Shown: positions 32,757 to 44,864 of the stretch, piece after piece
Layout: the number at the start of each line of letters is the position of its first letter
Numbering within the stretch: position 1 is the stretch's first letter
Assembly (NCBI RefSeq): GCF_026151205.1
Contig: NC_087081.1
Coordinates: 7,065,246 to 7,129,245, forward strand
Direction: 5' to 3'
DNA from: Bolinopsis microptera
Taxonomy: Eukaryota > Ctenophora > Tentaculata > Lobata > Bolinopsidae
DNA length: 64,000 nt
Translations under genes and position numbers: made by a program
Notes under the pieces: model-generated
What the model was told of the DNA's origin: nothing
The model's database searches: none
Seen by the model: the letters and a program-made list of their open reading frames with translations, nothing else

Positions 32757-32855
32757 ATATTGAATTTGAAAATCGTGTATATTTCAATGTAACCATATGT
32801 TTATTGTTTGTGCAACCTGACACTAAACTATTACTATCCTCAACAACGATCAGAA

Positions 32856-35259
32856 ATGGTACCTTCATTGAACTCTGGTTTAAAACTTGGCGTGTGCATA
32901 TTGGTTACATGTTTGGTTTTCTTGATGTTTGAACTAGCAAACGACAAAGGAAAAAGGGTGGAGATTTCTGACACAGGCTCCTATATGGTCAATTCGCCGA
33001 TAATAAATATTTCTGTCAGTGAGGGTGTAGTTTCAGACACATCAGAGAAAGTGATTTCAACATTAACAAATTCAGATCAACTGTTCGAGTCAAAAGATAA
33101 GCCAAGTTTAAGTCATTCGGAACAGATATCAATTAAAAAGAACTTGATGTTTATAAGGACCCACAAGTGTGGAACTTCCACCTTAGTTGATGTTTTTTAT
33201 CTTCGTGGAGTCAGAAAAAGGCTCAACTTTTTCATGGTTCCTTATGAGCGTGACATAAACACTTTAGATTACCGGTGAGTTTATAAAGTTAAACGCATGC
33301 AGGCATGTAAACTGTAAAGGAGAAGTAGAACTAATTGTTCAGTATTCAACAGTGATACATTATCACATATAATTACTTTACAAATTCATCTATGATATAC
33401 CACCGTATATAAATTCTTCTCATTTGGTAAAGTTTCGAGGTATCGATACTTGAGAGGATACTCACAATATTGAAAGATAGGGAAAAAGGAGAAATATCCG
33501 TTTCTTTTTGCCTAGTATACACTACTATATGTGACAATTTGTTTGACTTGCATTTCACAATAGCTGCTGAGATTAGTTTCTTACTTCCTTTGTAACACGA
33601 TCTTTACGTTCCCTCAATTTGAATACGTTAAACAATCGAAAAAGTTTGATTTACTACGTCGTACTCGACAAAAGGTTAAAATTAAGTTGGAATAATTTTG
33701 GTCATGACATTAACGATAATACCGTATATTTCAATTCCTTTTTCAGGAGCCTGCTACCACCAAGACCTGGATCAGTGTACAACATGCAGTGTCGACACAT
33801 CATTTTCCAACCAGATGCTGAACACACGATAATGCCCAAAGAAACCTCTCTTTACTCTACTATTGTCAGATCTCCAGTGTCCCAGTTTAAGTCTGCTTTT
33901 AGCTTTTTTAGGAATGAGTTCAAAATGCGATTGGTATGTCATCGAATGTAAAAGCTTCGTCTTTTATTCCAGATTTTTAATCCTGTTCATCCAAATTCTC
34001 TATTCGTACCAAGTTAGGTTACAGAATATAAGTAATCGAATGGCTTATATAGATTTGCCCTAAAAAACAAGCCACAAGGGGGTTGGACGACTCCATTTGT
34101 CTCAGAACAATTCGTTTAATTGAAACTTTTGGCCATAAAGACTGGACAGTGGCAGTGACGTAACGTTGCCTGTTGGCGCCCCCCGTGTAATTTTAGTGTA
34201 CAAAATGAAGATGTCCAAATATGTACAAAGAGATGTTCACTGCTAACTCTCCTTTACTTTTAGAAGTACGGTGACCTATCAATAGACGCGTTGATTGGAC
34301 ACTACTTGGACAAAATATCCGAACCAACAGAATACACTGCCCCTGCTATAAGCTTGAGTATCAATAGTGTGGCTAAAGACTTGGGATGGGACGCTTTTAA
34401 CCGCAGGTAAATACATTTTATTTTTAGCCAGATTTCTGAAATCTGAAACCAATGATGTTTATTGAATAATCAATACATTTGGTAACCAGACTTCAGAAAT
34501 CTGTAACCAATCATTAAAAACACTGGTTGCTGGAAAAAGGCCTTGTATTTATGTAAAAGTTGGTCCAGAATTTATGAAACATCGTTATTTTTGAAGAAAA
34601 AGGTGGTAATGTGAAATTGATATTTAATATTTTCATCGTATTGCAGAATGATGGAATCAACACTTCAAGAAAAGATAAACGCCTTTATAGAACATCTGGA
34701 CCAAGAGATGGACTTTGTTATGATAACCGACAGAATGGACGAAAGTCTAATTATTCTTAAAGAATATCTTGGCTGGAATATGACTGACATTATGTATCTT
34801 AATTATAATGTCAGCCCAAAACCAAAAGTAACACTGTCAGAGGAAACTAAAGCCAGAATATTGAAATATCAAGTTATAGATGCTCAAATATTTGATCATT
34901 TTAACAAAACATTCGAGCTGCACCTCCATAGGGTAGGCAGAGAAAAAGTAGCATCTCAAGTCAATGAGTTTGTAGAAATGAGGGAATCTTTTGAAAACAA
35001 ATGTCTAAACAAAAATAAGACTGTTAGTAATCCCAATGCATCAATCAAATGGGAGATAACAGAGTACGGTAAAAACATAAATGTGGCCTGCACATTTTTA
35101 CAGAATAAACCTTCCTTATTGACTGAAGTCATTACACAGCTTCAGCTTTCCCAAGACTATACCATTCCTATCAAAGGACAAGAAACTGAGCCTTTCTTGA
35201 TGCAAGATATTGTTTCTAAAATCCAACGGGACTATGATAATAATGAGGATCTAGTGTGA
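32856..35259 (+). CDS. Galactose-3-O-sulfotransferase-like enzyme, copy 1 (4 exons)
   Basis: Coding exons are 32,856-33,274, 33,747-33,933, 34,264-34,406 and 34,647-35,259, with consensus borders (donors GTGAGT, GTATGT, GTAAAT; acceptors TTTCAG, TTTTAG, TTGCAG). The phases join exactly and give 453 residues. Residues about 11-30 form one hydrophobic segment (LGVCILVTCLVFLMFELA) after a short basic start: a type II signal anchor for the Golgi. The PAPS-binding loop is FIRTHKCGTSTLVDVFYLRG. Further family blocks are YNMQCRHIIF, STIVRSPVSQFKSAFSFFRN (3'-phosphate loop with Arg and Ser) and FVMITDRMDESLIILKEYLG. The expected reaction is transfer of sulfate from PAPS to a galactose or related sugar hydroxyl; the acceptor cannot be read from sequence. 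The start ATG follows CAGAA and precedes the anchor. It is duplicated at 40.3-44.5 kb. Confidence 0.85.
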
Positions 35260-35671
35260 TCGATCCGGTGAAATTAAGACAGTTTTGAAACACTGAGACA
35301 GTCTGAGTTCTTTAGCTTTGATCAGTATCTGATGAACGGTGCTAGAGCTTCCAAATTCATACTTTGACAGCTCTATGTTTTTCAGCATCTTTATTATTGA
35401 CTGAAGTCATTACACAGCTTCAGCTTTCCCAAGACTATACCATTCCTATCAAAGGACAAGAAGCTGAGCCTTTCTTGATGCGAGATATCGTTTCTAAAAT
35501 CCAACGGGACTATGATAATAATGAGGATCTAGTGTGATCGATCCGGTGAAATTAAGACAGTTTTGAAACACTGAGACAGTCTGAGTTCTTTAGCTTTGAT
35601 GAGTATCTGATGAACGGTGCTACAGCTTCCAAATTCATACTTTGACAGCTCTATTTTTTTCAGCATCTTTA
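35116..35671 (+). repeat. 278-bp tandem duplication of the gene's coding tail and 3' UTR
   Basis: 35,116-35,393 holds the last 47 or so codons, the stop and part of the 3' UTR. 35,394-35,671 repeats it. The second copy keeps the reading frame and stop (35,535-35,537) and is preceded by TATGTTTTTCAG, a good acceptor site. Its codons encode AEPFLMRD where the main exon has TEPFLMQD; copy 2 of the gene also has MRD. Confidence 0.8.
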
Positions 35672-35815
35672 TTACCAATTCGAGCAGCTTCAAAGCGTGG
35701 CTTCTCTGCCAATATAATATATTTTTTATTTATTTATAATAGTGTGATGTTTTAGTTGCAACTCAAATTTATAATTCTAGATAAAGTGGTTTGAGGTTAC
35801 GTCATTAATCAAAAT

Positions 35816-36198
35816 AAAGAAATGTGCCTATACCATTATATATAATAAGGTTTGATGCCAAACTCTGAAAATAATTGATGAAGGGGACTATTTTACGATT
35901 TTTATTTTTACAAAGGAAAGAAATGAAAGACAGTTCTAATGTTCTGTAGAATTCGAGTTTTTTACTTGAAAATGTGCATATTTACTGGAGCACGTTTATG
36001 CACATTGCACCTGAATTGTTGAGTTTTATTTTAAATTTTTCAGTTTTATTTTCAATTTTTATGATCGCCGCTATTATCGCTGATATTATTGTTAGTAGTA
36101 CCGCTGCACATAACCAGTCCCTTCTGTTCGAAACATATCGATTCTTCCCACTTTACAATCTACAATCTACAACCTTGACAATCTGCATACTGAACATC
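35816..36198. other. Spacer, no gene seen
   Basis: AT-rich sequence with AATAAA-type signals at about 35,811. The upstream part of the small frame starting at 35,974 is hydrophobic but without other support. Confidence 0.4.
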
Positions 36199-36396
36199 AT
36201 GCCTAAAAGAACAATCCCCCGCAGCGAACTTCCCTTTCTTCCAACTCTTCTAGATAAAATGCCCTTCTCCAAACTGCCTTCGAATGGTGTCGTACTTCGG
36301 AGGATCATGTTCGAACTGGAGCATCACCACGGAGCTGTGAGTCTAGCTGATGCTGCTTTAACCGTTAGGAAAGAGTTGGTGACGCTCTGGGAGTAA
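36199..36396 (+). CDS. Short unrecognised ORF (65 residues)
   Basis: From ATG at 36,199 the frame reads a compact charged peptide with LPFLPTLLDKMPFSKLPSNG, then LEHHHGAVSLADAALTVRKE and a C-terminal LVTLWE. It resembles the start of a longer protein rather than a complete one. Repeats follow directly downstream. Possibly a transposon-protein fragment; no family assigned. Confidence 0.25.
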   Translation: MPKRTIPRSELPFLPTLLDKMPFSKLPSNGVVLRRIMFELEHHHGAVSLADAALTVRKELVTLWE

Positions 36397-36449
36397 TTAG
36401 GATACGGAGACATATTGAAGACGACCTTTACGATTGTAAAGCAGATCAA

Positions 36450-36511
36450 GTACCTTCATCAAGTCCCTTCATCAAGTCCCTTCATCAAGTCCCTTCATCA
36501 AGTCCCTTCAT
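36450..36511. repeat. 15-bp tandem repeat
   Basis: About four copies of CCCTTCATCAAGT(C/A) units. Confidence 0.8.
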
Positions 36512-36726
36512 CTAAACTACAACTTCAAAATAGACTTGTATTACAAGTGTTACACCACTGAATTTGATACTGATTCACCGACTTGTTTTATAGTTATACC
36601 CTTTATTGTAACATTGAACATCGTTGTAGCAAACCTTCTCAATCTTCAATATCCCGAGATTTGAATATCTAAAACGCAACTTATATTAATTAATAGCGAT
36701 AGTTAATACATTCAATCTAGTCGTTT

Positions 36727-36854
36727 ATGATGAGATTTCACAAATCTGTCTGCTACGGATGCACAATATGTTTCTTGCTAGTTATATTCGGGTTCATATG
36801 TTTTTCTCTTGGGTCTTCTCAAGTTAACATACCATGTACACTGTACAGTAACAA
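36727..36854 (+). CDS. Putative first exon of a type II membrane protein
   Basis: Starting at a double ATG, 42 codons encode a basic start (MMRFHKS) followed by a strong hydrophobic segment (CTICFLLVIFGFICFSLG) and a short luminal stretch. The exon ends at GTAAGT. This is the architecture of a Golgi sulfotransferase or glycosyltransferase first exon. It lies between the two sulfotransferase copies on the same strand, so a third, incomplete family member is possible. No following exon was found. Confidence 0.35.
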
Positions 36855-38865
36855 GTAAGTGTCATTAAAATATCGTGTATTAAGTAATTGTATGTACTTT
36901 TAAAAGTCTTGTAGGATTTAAAAACTAAATTTTGCTTTCGCTGGCTTGTAGCTGCATTTCAGGAGTACACTTATAGCTTATAATAAATGAATACTGGTTT
37001 AGGAAAACATCCCGTGTTGTGCCCTCTATCACTATGGCCTTGCTAGCTCGATGTTTTAAAATGGAAATATTTATAAAGCTTTTCCAAGCCTATTTAAACA
37101 AAAGTCAGAATCCAAATATTTATTGTCAATATTGAATTCAGAACGACCAAAAGCTTGAAACCTCCCTTGCGTCTCTACCCCAAACTGAGGAGTTTATCCA
37201 AACTGACCAATTGTGTCCTACTCCTATAATATATTTTATAAGTTTTACAATTCTAAACTTAATATCTGGTGTAAATTTGGGGTAGATATTTACGATCGTG
37301 TTATCAAAATATTTGATTAGGAATGTGTAGAACTAGACTGTTGATATGTTGGAGTAGTTCATATTTGTTTGTCCTTCATATATCGTTTTTATTAATTTGG
37401 ACCTTGAATCTTGAGTGTAATGTGCCTTTTCTCTTCGGCTCACGCTTCCCGCGTGTGGTTGTACCTGGAACCTAGATTGAGTTCCTATTTTCACCTTATT
37501 TGAGATATTTCGTGCGTGTCGTTGGTGAGATGAGTTGTTGTATTAGTACTATTTAGTTGACCTAGTTTATATTCTTATTTTATTTTACCCTTTTCAGTTT
37601 TTAGATGATTTATTTTATTTGCATGCTCATGTTATAATAGTGTTTGAAGCATTGTTGCGTTTTGGGGCTTTGTAATATTATGACGGCATTGCTTTGAATT
37701 TGAATTTCTGATAATATTGATTTTCAGTGCTATGTAACCTAGCAGTAACGTTGTAAAGGACTTTGAGGGGGTCTGTAGTCCCCCCGCATAGTATGTTTGT
37801 GTTTCACTGATTTGTAAACTGAAGACGTAAATATATATAACACAGAGTGAGATATTGTGATATTTTGACCCTAATATATAACTATAAGATTTTAACGAGT
37901 TAATTTTGTAAATGTAATACTAATACCACAACCATTTGTTGCATAAACGTTACATCATAATTATAAAGTGTAAATTATAACGCTTGGGATCCACAGTACA
38001 CGCCGAACAAATGTTTTATTCAGAGAGTTCGCGGGAGAAAACGAACGAAAGTTGGAATGGATACAGTCACAATGTAATAACAACACTGTCAGATCTGAAC
38101 AGCTGAACTTTCTGTCGAACGCTGGAGTGCTTAGCGCGTCCTCGTGACGTCCGCCCAAATCACGATTTAAAAAGGCAAGGTATAGAAAACTTTAACTGTA
38201 CTATGTACAGACTTTGTAAGTCTATAAATATCAAAATTTTGAATATATGTTCGATTTGTCGGACTTTAGTTTGAGATTGTCTTGTACACTCAATTTAATT
38301 TTCCGTTTTCGATTTCGACTTTCAATTTTTCAGCAAATCTTTCATCCAGTGTCCAAGGCAGCGTCCTCAAACGTGTTTGCAGCGACTATTTTGATGACGA
38401 AACATATCAGGATAACAGATAAACATATTAAAATGAAGCACTTCGAATGAGGCTTTAAACAATTAGAGGATTTCAAAGAAAAGGTTAGTGGGTACGGACG
38501 ATTTCTGAATGATGTTTAGCCTTAGGAGTTGCATATCTTTGTTGGACTTAATTCCGGGGATCAAAATACCGAAAGAATCCCGAAATTTAGTATCATAATA
38601 ATTTAATTATGACTCCCTAATGTAAATATGAAATAGTGCATTCATTTTCGTAACGCTGATTTCTCTTGGGGATCCTCCGCCTAAAGACAAGAAACGATTT
38701 TTAGTCGTGCTTACTGGGCGGCGCTCAGGTTGTCATTCCGCCTAATCTCCATGATTATGAGCATAAATATAATAGTCCAGGTAAAGTCGTGCACTGAATT
38801 TGATAAGAAGACGGCAGCTTTATTTTATTTAACAGTGACAATGATAGAAATGAAGGGATTGCAAA
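36855..38865. other. Intergenic sequence between the duplicates
   Basis: AT-rich. Short frames at 37,961-38,158 (minus) and 38,247-38,450 (plus) have no recognisable content. No bordered repeat was seen. Confidence 0.45.
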
Positions 38866-39763
38866 GTTGAAATGTTTGTTAAAATTCTGCCGTTATAACG
38901 TCATCAATACGTTCACAATCACAGTCAATACGTTCACATTTCACCTCCTAGTAATAGTATAACTAAATTTGTTAACTGCATCTCTTCCCTCTTATTCACT
39001 TCCTATCCACCTGCTCCTTTGAAATGATTGCATAAGGTACGATCAGCTTGTATTTCAATCTGCCTAAGTAACAGTGTCTTGTTCGTTATTGAACCTATAT
39101 TGTTTATCTACATTAGGTAGAGTTAGTGGATTATTTCATCATTTTGAGTCATAATTTTATCATTCATAAATGTATGTATGATAAAATATATATGTTTTCT
39201 TTTATTTTGTTCTACGGTAAATTTTCATATTTTAAACATGATGTCATGATATGTAGAGGGAAGGGAATTTGGTTGACTTCAAAGCAAGAGTAGTCTAGTA
39301 GTACTAGTACATAATATATAGCACTTTTTTATATAACGTATAGTAATTAGTATATACTAGTAAACGATGCTTAAAAAGATAAGGGCTAATAAGTTTATGG
39401 ATTATTGAAAACTTGTCTCCAGGACTTCGTTGAAGTCGCGATATTCGATACCCATAAAGTAACGTCGCCAACCAACTACTAGCAAATGTGGGGGTGACCA
39501 TACTCATAGCTTAAGCAACGTGTACTTTCAATTTCTGGTGACGTGTCAGTATTTACACTTTTTGCTGCCCATCACCCATAAATGCAAAGTTGTGTTCATT
39601 TTAATAGATTAATTTAAGTTTGTTATTTGCTTTACATTGCTCCAACCAGAGCCGCCTCTCGCTTGCAGTAGCGCGAGACCGCCGAAGGCACAGGATCTAT
39701 TTTACTTATGAAACAAGCGCGTCACGCAGTACGCATCGGCATAGACTCATGGCTATGCGAATG

Positions 39764-39839
39764 TTACCTGGTCACCTCAGGCTATTATGTAACAACAATA
39801 GAGATTCGGCGGAATGACAGGCTGAGCGCGGCCCAGTAA
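39764..39839 (+). mobile_element. 76-bp MITE, copy 2, with 8-bp target duplication
   Basis: The insert starts TTACCTGGTCACCTCAGG and ends GCGCGGCCCAGTAA. TGCGAATG stands on both sides (39,756-39,763 and 39,840-39,847). Copy 1 of the duplication has the single uninterrupted TGCGAATG at the matching place (about 32,449-32,456), so the empty site is visible. Termini TTAC...GTAA are weakly inverted. An 8-bp duplication suggests hAT-type mobilisation. Confidence 0.8.
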
Positions 39840-39984
39840 TGCGAATGCTCTACACATGTGTAACTGTAAGGAGGAACTACATTGAATCTAATAAGAGTGT
39901 TAATCCTGTGTATTGGCCCGCTAATTTAATTTTAATAACATTGTTTGTGGTTTGGCTGTAATTTGGAACAACTATCCAAAATAT

Positions 39985-40165
39985 CAAATAAATGCGAAAA
40001 TGAACCTTAATTTGAAAAAAATGAACTCGAATATTTTTCGATTGGACAAATTCCCCGAACCAGTGGTGGTAGAAAGTCATACCAGAAATAATTATTTCAA
40101 TTGGACACTCAGTGACTGAGCTATTAAGGCCAACGTATGCCCAATGACTTTTGGCCCACCCTGCA
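39985..40165 (-). repeat. Dispersed repeat with transposon terminus, copy 2
   Basis: The counterpart of 32,540-32,753, ending TTTTGGCCCACCCTG. Here too it lies immediately upstream of the sulfotransferase first exon. Confidence 0.65.
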
Positions 40166-40278
40166 TCAGCATAGTGCATATTGAATTTGAAAATCATGTA
40201 TATTTCTATGTAACCATATGTTTATTTTGTTTATGCAACCTGACAGTAAAATACTGCTATCCTCAGCAACAATCAGAA

Positions 40279-43200
40279 ATGGTACCTTCACTGAACTCTG
40301 GTTTAAAACTTGGCGTGTGCATATTGGTTACATGTTTGGTTTTCTTGATGTTTGAACTAGCAAACGACAAAGGAAAAAGGGTGGAGATTTCTGACATAGG
40401 CTCCTATATGGTCAATTCGCCGATAATAAATATTTCTGTCAGTGAGGGTGTAGTTTCAGACACATCAGAGAACGTGATTTCAACATTAACAAATTCAGAT
40501 CAACTGTTCGAGTCAAAAGATATAAAGCCAAGTTTAAGTCATTCGGAACAGATATCAATTAAAAATAACTTGATGTTTATAAAGACCCACAAGTGTGGAA
40601 CTTCCACCGTAACTGATGTTTTTTATCTTCGTGGAGTCAGAAAAAGGCTCAACTTTGTGTTGGTTCCTTATAAAACTGACATAAACACCGTTGTAGATTA
40701 CCGGTGAGTTTATACAGTTATAAAGTTAAACGCATGCAGTCATGTAAACATGCAGGCATGTTGTAGATTACCGGTAAGTTTATCCAGTTATAAAGTTAAA
40801 CGCATGCAGGCATGTAAACATGCAGGCATGTTGTAGATTACCGGTGAGTTTATACAATTATAAAGTTAAACGCATGCAGGCATGTAAAGGAGAACTAATT
40901 GTTCAGTGTTCAACAGTGATACATTATCAGTTATCACGTAGAATTACTTTACAAATTCATCTATGATATATCATATATATATATACCACCATCATATTTA
41001 TATACCACCATATAGAGTTTCTTGTCATTTGATAAAGTTTCGAGGTATCGAGACTTGAGAGGATACTCACAATATTGAAAGATAGGGAAAAAGGAGAAAT
41101 ATCTGTTCCTTTTTGCCTAGTATACGTTACTACATGTGACATGATTTGTTTGACTTGCATTTCACAATAGCTGCTGAGACAGCTTCTTACTTCATTTGTT
41201 GACGGTCAGATAGGCCAACAAATGACTTGCGACTAAAAAAGAATCTTTACGCCTGTCTTAAAGTTTCTCCTTAGAACCAAAAATTAGCACATTCCTACTG
41301 CGATCTTCTTCCGATACAACGTTCTGAACGACTTTCTTCAAGTTTTCTGCCGTGAAAATGGAGGCAGAACTGGGGGAATGTTTTGACTTAAGCTTGAACA
41401 GTATTCTCTACAGCGGTTTTAACAGTTCTAGCTGGACTGAACCTAGCTCTTTAGTCTTAATGTGCAAAAGTTCAATTGCATGTTGTAACTGAATTACTGA
41501 TTTCTGATTTCTGAGAATTAATCATGTCATTTTTCATTTCCTCTATTTTTGTTATCGCTTTTAGGAAAAGATCCAACAACAACAACCAAGATCATTAGCA
41601 GCATCACTCAGCAAACCTGCAAAATTGCCCATTTATTCACTAGACCACGTTGAAGAGTCTTAGTCCACATTTCCCATAATGTACTGAGAGTTGTATACTC
41701 GGCAATTCGGTAATCTGCCGATGCACATCTGGGGCACACCTCAGGCACACCTCGGGCACAAACTCGGGCACACCTCGGGCACAAACTCGGGCACACCTGG
41801 GGCACATCTCGGGCAGAAAGCACACCTCGGGCACACCTCGGGCAGAACCACCTGGGGCACACCTCGGGCACACCTCGGGCACATCTCGGGCAAAAGTCGG
41901 GCATGGTAATTGGGAAACCTTGGGAAAAGAACCTGGGCACACCCGGGGCACACCTCGGGTATATATCGGGCAAAAAGCACAACTCGGGCAAAACCACCTG
42001 AGGCACGGTCATTCGGGCAATATGAATTATGGCTGGGCTACTAACCTCACAATGATATCATTTATTACCTACTTATATTTGCGATAGTATTATACTATCG
42101 CAATATAATATATATGAGCCAGAGCAATATAATTTTCAGATACACAATTTTAACTTTGGTTATAATATCTATTGATTAACGAACAAGTGAAAAACACGAT
42201 TGAACTGTACATAACTGTACATAATAATTTCATTAAACTGTAAGCAATATATTACATAATCAATCGGTATATTTACAAAACTATTAAACACATTCTAATC
42301 AAAAATTCTACGCATCAACTGCGGGAGCTCCTGGTTAAAATATCTTCTGACGGAAGGGCCGGAGCGGGTCAGGTGGTTCCTACTCAGCCAGATGAATTCA
42401 ACGAGGGCTGAGGAGTCTCTTCGCGTCCTGCCGTGTCCTCGTAGCATGTGCCTCTTGGCGTGAAACCACATGCCCTCACATGTATTCGTATACTCAATAC
42501 CGTATACTCAATACTGTATAGCACCAACACTGTTGAGAGTTCGGCGCTTACTGAACTTTGTTGTTCAGCTAAGGTTAAAATAATGATACTCGTCTTCTAC
42601 CTTTTGGAATTTAATACGTATCTAAAGTTCAGGAGATCAACGCTTACTCGATCTTTACCTACCCTCAATTTGAATACATTAAACAATCAAAAAAGTTTGA
42701 TTTGCTACGTCGTACTTGACAAAAGGTTAAAATTAAGTTGGAATAATTTTGGTCATGACATAAACGATAATACCTTATATTTTAATTCCTTTTTTCAGGC
42801 ACCTGCTACCTCCAAGACCTGGATCAGTGTACAACATGCAGTGTGTACACGGAATTTTCCAACCAGACGCTGAACACACGATAATGCCCAAAGAAACCTC
42901 TCTTTACTCTACTATTGTCAGATCTCCAGTGTCCCAGTTTAAGTCTGCTTTTAGCTTTTTTAGGAACGAGGACAAAATGCGAATGGTATGTCATCGAATG
43001 TAAAAGCTTCTTTTTTTAGTCCAGATTTTTAATCCCGTTCATCCAAATTCTCTATTCGTACCAAGTTAGGTTACAGAATATAAGTAATCGAATAGCTGAT
43101 ATAAATTTGCCCTAACAAAACAAGCGAGTCAATATATTTATGAACAAGCCACAAGGGGGTTGGACGACTCCATTTGTCTCAGAACAATTCGTTTCATTGG

Positions 43201-44497
43201 AACTTTGGACCAAAAAGACTAGTCAGTGGCGTAACGCCGAAAATGCGCCCCCTGTTGACGCCCTCTCCCCTTTTGGCGCTCCTCCCTATAACTGAACAAA
43301 TTAGGTGATTTAAGAATTAAAAGATACGCCGGTAAAATCTCTAAAAAAGTGTGTTTCTACTTTCTAGAGTAAAACGCGCAGTTTTGCTAGTACCTCAGTT
43401 AAGTTTTTCAAAATTGTCCCACATTCAAACAACAATTTGGTGTACATTTAAATGAAGATGTTTAAATATGTACAAAAAGATGTTCACTGCTAACTCTCCT
43501 TTAGAAGTACGGTGACCTATCAATAGACGCGTTGATTGGACACTACTTGGACAAAATATCCGAACCTACAGAATACACTGCCCCTGTTATAAGCGGGTGT
43601 ATCAACAGTGTGGCTAAAGACTTGGGATGGGACGCTTTTAAGCGCAGGTAAATACATTTTATTTTTAGCCAGATTTCTAAAATCTGAAACCAATGATGTT
43701 TACTGAATAATCAGTACATTTGGTAACCAGACTTCTGAAATCTGTAACCAATCATTAAAAACACCGATTGCTGGAAAAAGGCCTTGTATTTATGTAAAAG
43801 TTGGTCCAGAATTTATGAAACATCTTTATTTTTGAAGAAAAAGGTGGTAATGTGAAATTGATATTTAATATTTTCATTGTATTGCAGAATGTTGGAATCA
43901 ACACTTCAAGAGAAGATAAACGCCTTTATAGAACATCTGGACCAAGAGATGGACTTTGTTATGATAACCGACAGAATGGACGAAAGTCTTATCATTCTTA
44001 AAGAATATCTTGGCTGGAATATGACTGACATTTTGTATCTAAATCGTAATGTCAGTTCAAAGCCAAAAGTGACACTGTCAGAGGAAACTAAAGCCAGAAT
44101 ATTGAAATATCAAGTTATAGATGCTCAAATATTTGATCATTTTAACAAATCATTCGAGCTGCACCTCCATAGGGTAGGCAGAGAAAAAGTAGCATCTCAA
44201 GTCAATGAGTTTGTAAAGATGAGGGAATCTTTTGAAAACAAATGTTTAAACAAAGATAAGAATATTAATAATCCCAATGCATCACTCAGATGGGAGATAA
44301 CAGAGTACGGTAGTAACATAAATGTGGCCTGCACATTTTTACAGAATAAACCTTTAGTAATGACTAAAATCATTACACAGCTTCAGCTTTCCCAAGACTA
44401 TACCATTCCTATCAAAGGACAAGAAGAGCCTTTCTTGATGCGAGATATCGTTTCTAAAATCCAACAGGACTATGATAATAATGAGGATCTAGTGTGA
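40279..44497 (+). CDS. Galactose-3-O-sulfotransferase-like enzyme, copy 2 (4 exons)
   Basis: Exons are 40,279-40,703, 42,799-42,985, 43,505-43,647 and 43,888-44,497. The phases match copy 1 exactly and give 454 residues. The signal anchor is identical in type, the PAPS loop is FIKTHKCGTSTVTDVFYLRG, and the Arg/Ser loop STIVRSPVSQFKSAFSFFRN is unchanged. The C-terminal block is FVMITDRMDESLIILKEYLG. Differences from copy 1 cluster in exon 1's end (VLVPYKTDIN against FMVPYERDIN) and exon 2 (CVHGIF against CRHIIF). Intron 1 is 2.1 kb against 472 bp in copy 1, because of an insertion and a triplication. Both copies are open throughout, which suggests both are kept functional. Confidence 0.85.
40690..40895 (+). 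repeat. Three tandem copies of the exon-1 end and splice donor
   Basis: A unit of about 70 bp, starting GTTGTAGATTACCGGTGAGT and including AAGTTAAACGCATGCAG, is present three times. Each carries a donor-like CCG|GT(G/A)AGT. Reading past the first donor meets TGA at once, so only the first can yield a coding exon. Confidence 0.85.
41203..42645. repeat. Intron-1 insertion with GGGCACACCTC minisatellite
   Basis: Absent from copy 1's first intron. The centre (about 41,720-42,010) is an 11-bp array of CTCGGGCACAC with ATCTCGGGCA variants. The flanking parts are AT-rich and unrecognised. Long minus-strand frames of CPRCARGVPE repeats are products of the array. Confidence 0.75.
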
Positions 44498-44864
44498 TCG
44501 ATCTGGTGAAATTAAGACAGTTTTGAAACACTGAGACAGTCTGAGTTCTTTAGCTTTGATCAGTATCTGATGGACGGTGCTAAAGCTTCCAAATGATACT
44601 TTGACATGACAGCTTTATGTTTTTCAGCAGCTTTATTTCCAATTCGAGCAGCTTCGAAGCGTGGCTTCTCTGCCAATATAGTATATTTTTTATTTATTTA
44701 TGATAGTGTGATGTTTAAGTTGCAACTCAAATTTATAATTCTAGATAAAGTGGTTTGAGGTTTCGTCATATTAAATAAAATAAGAAGTTATTATATTAGA
44801 CGGGAATGCATCTTCAGATCCATTAGTATTACTGTTCATAAACTTAATATACACGTTGTAATTG

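Larger units (their letters stand above)
28822..35815. repeat. Segmental duplication, copy 1
   Basis: This aligns to copy 2 (about 38,868-44,790) from TTGTTAAAATTCTGCCGTTA through the sulfotransferase gene and its 3' flank. Three large differences are visible: a 2.7-kb insertion here (29,638-32,371), a longer first intron in copy 2, and a tandem duplication of the gene's tail here. The copies are direct and about 10 kb apart, so the origin is tandem duplication. Confidence 0.85.
38868..44790. repeat. Segmental duplication, copy 2
   Basis: Aligns with copy 1 from GTTTGTTAAAATTCTGCCGT to about TTTGAGGTTTCGTCAT after the gene. It lacks the 2.7-kb composite found at 29,638-32,371. It has its own insertions at 39,764-39,839 and in intron 1. 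Confidence 0.85.

Noticed and set aside
40704-40895. Alternative coding use of the second and third exon-1 donors
   Set aside because: Reading through the first donor meets TGA immediately.
41608-42012. Cysteine-rich repeat protein (CPRCARGVPE)
   Set aside because: Product of the GGGCACACCTC array inside an intron; overlapping frames are equally open.
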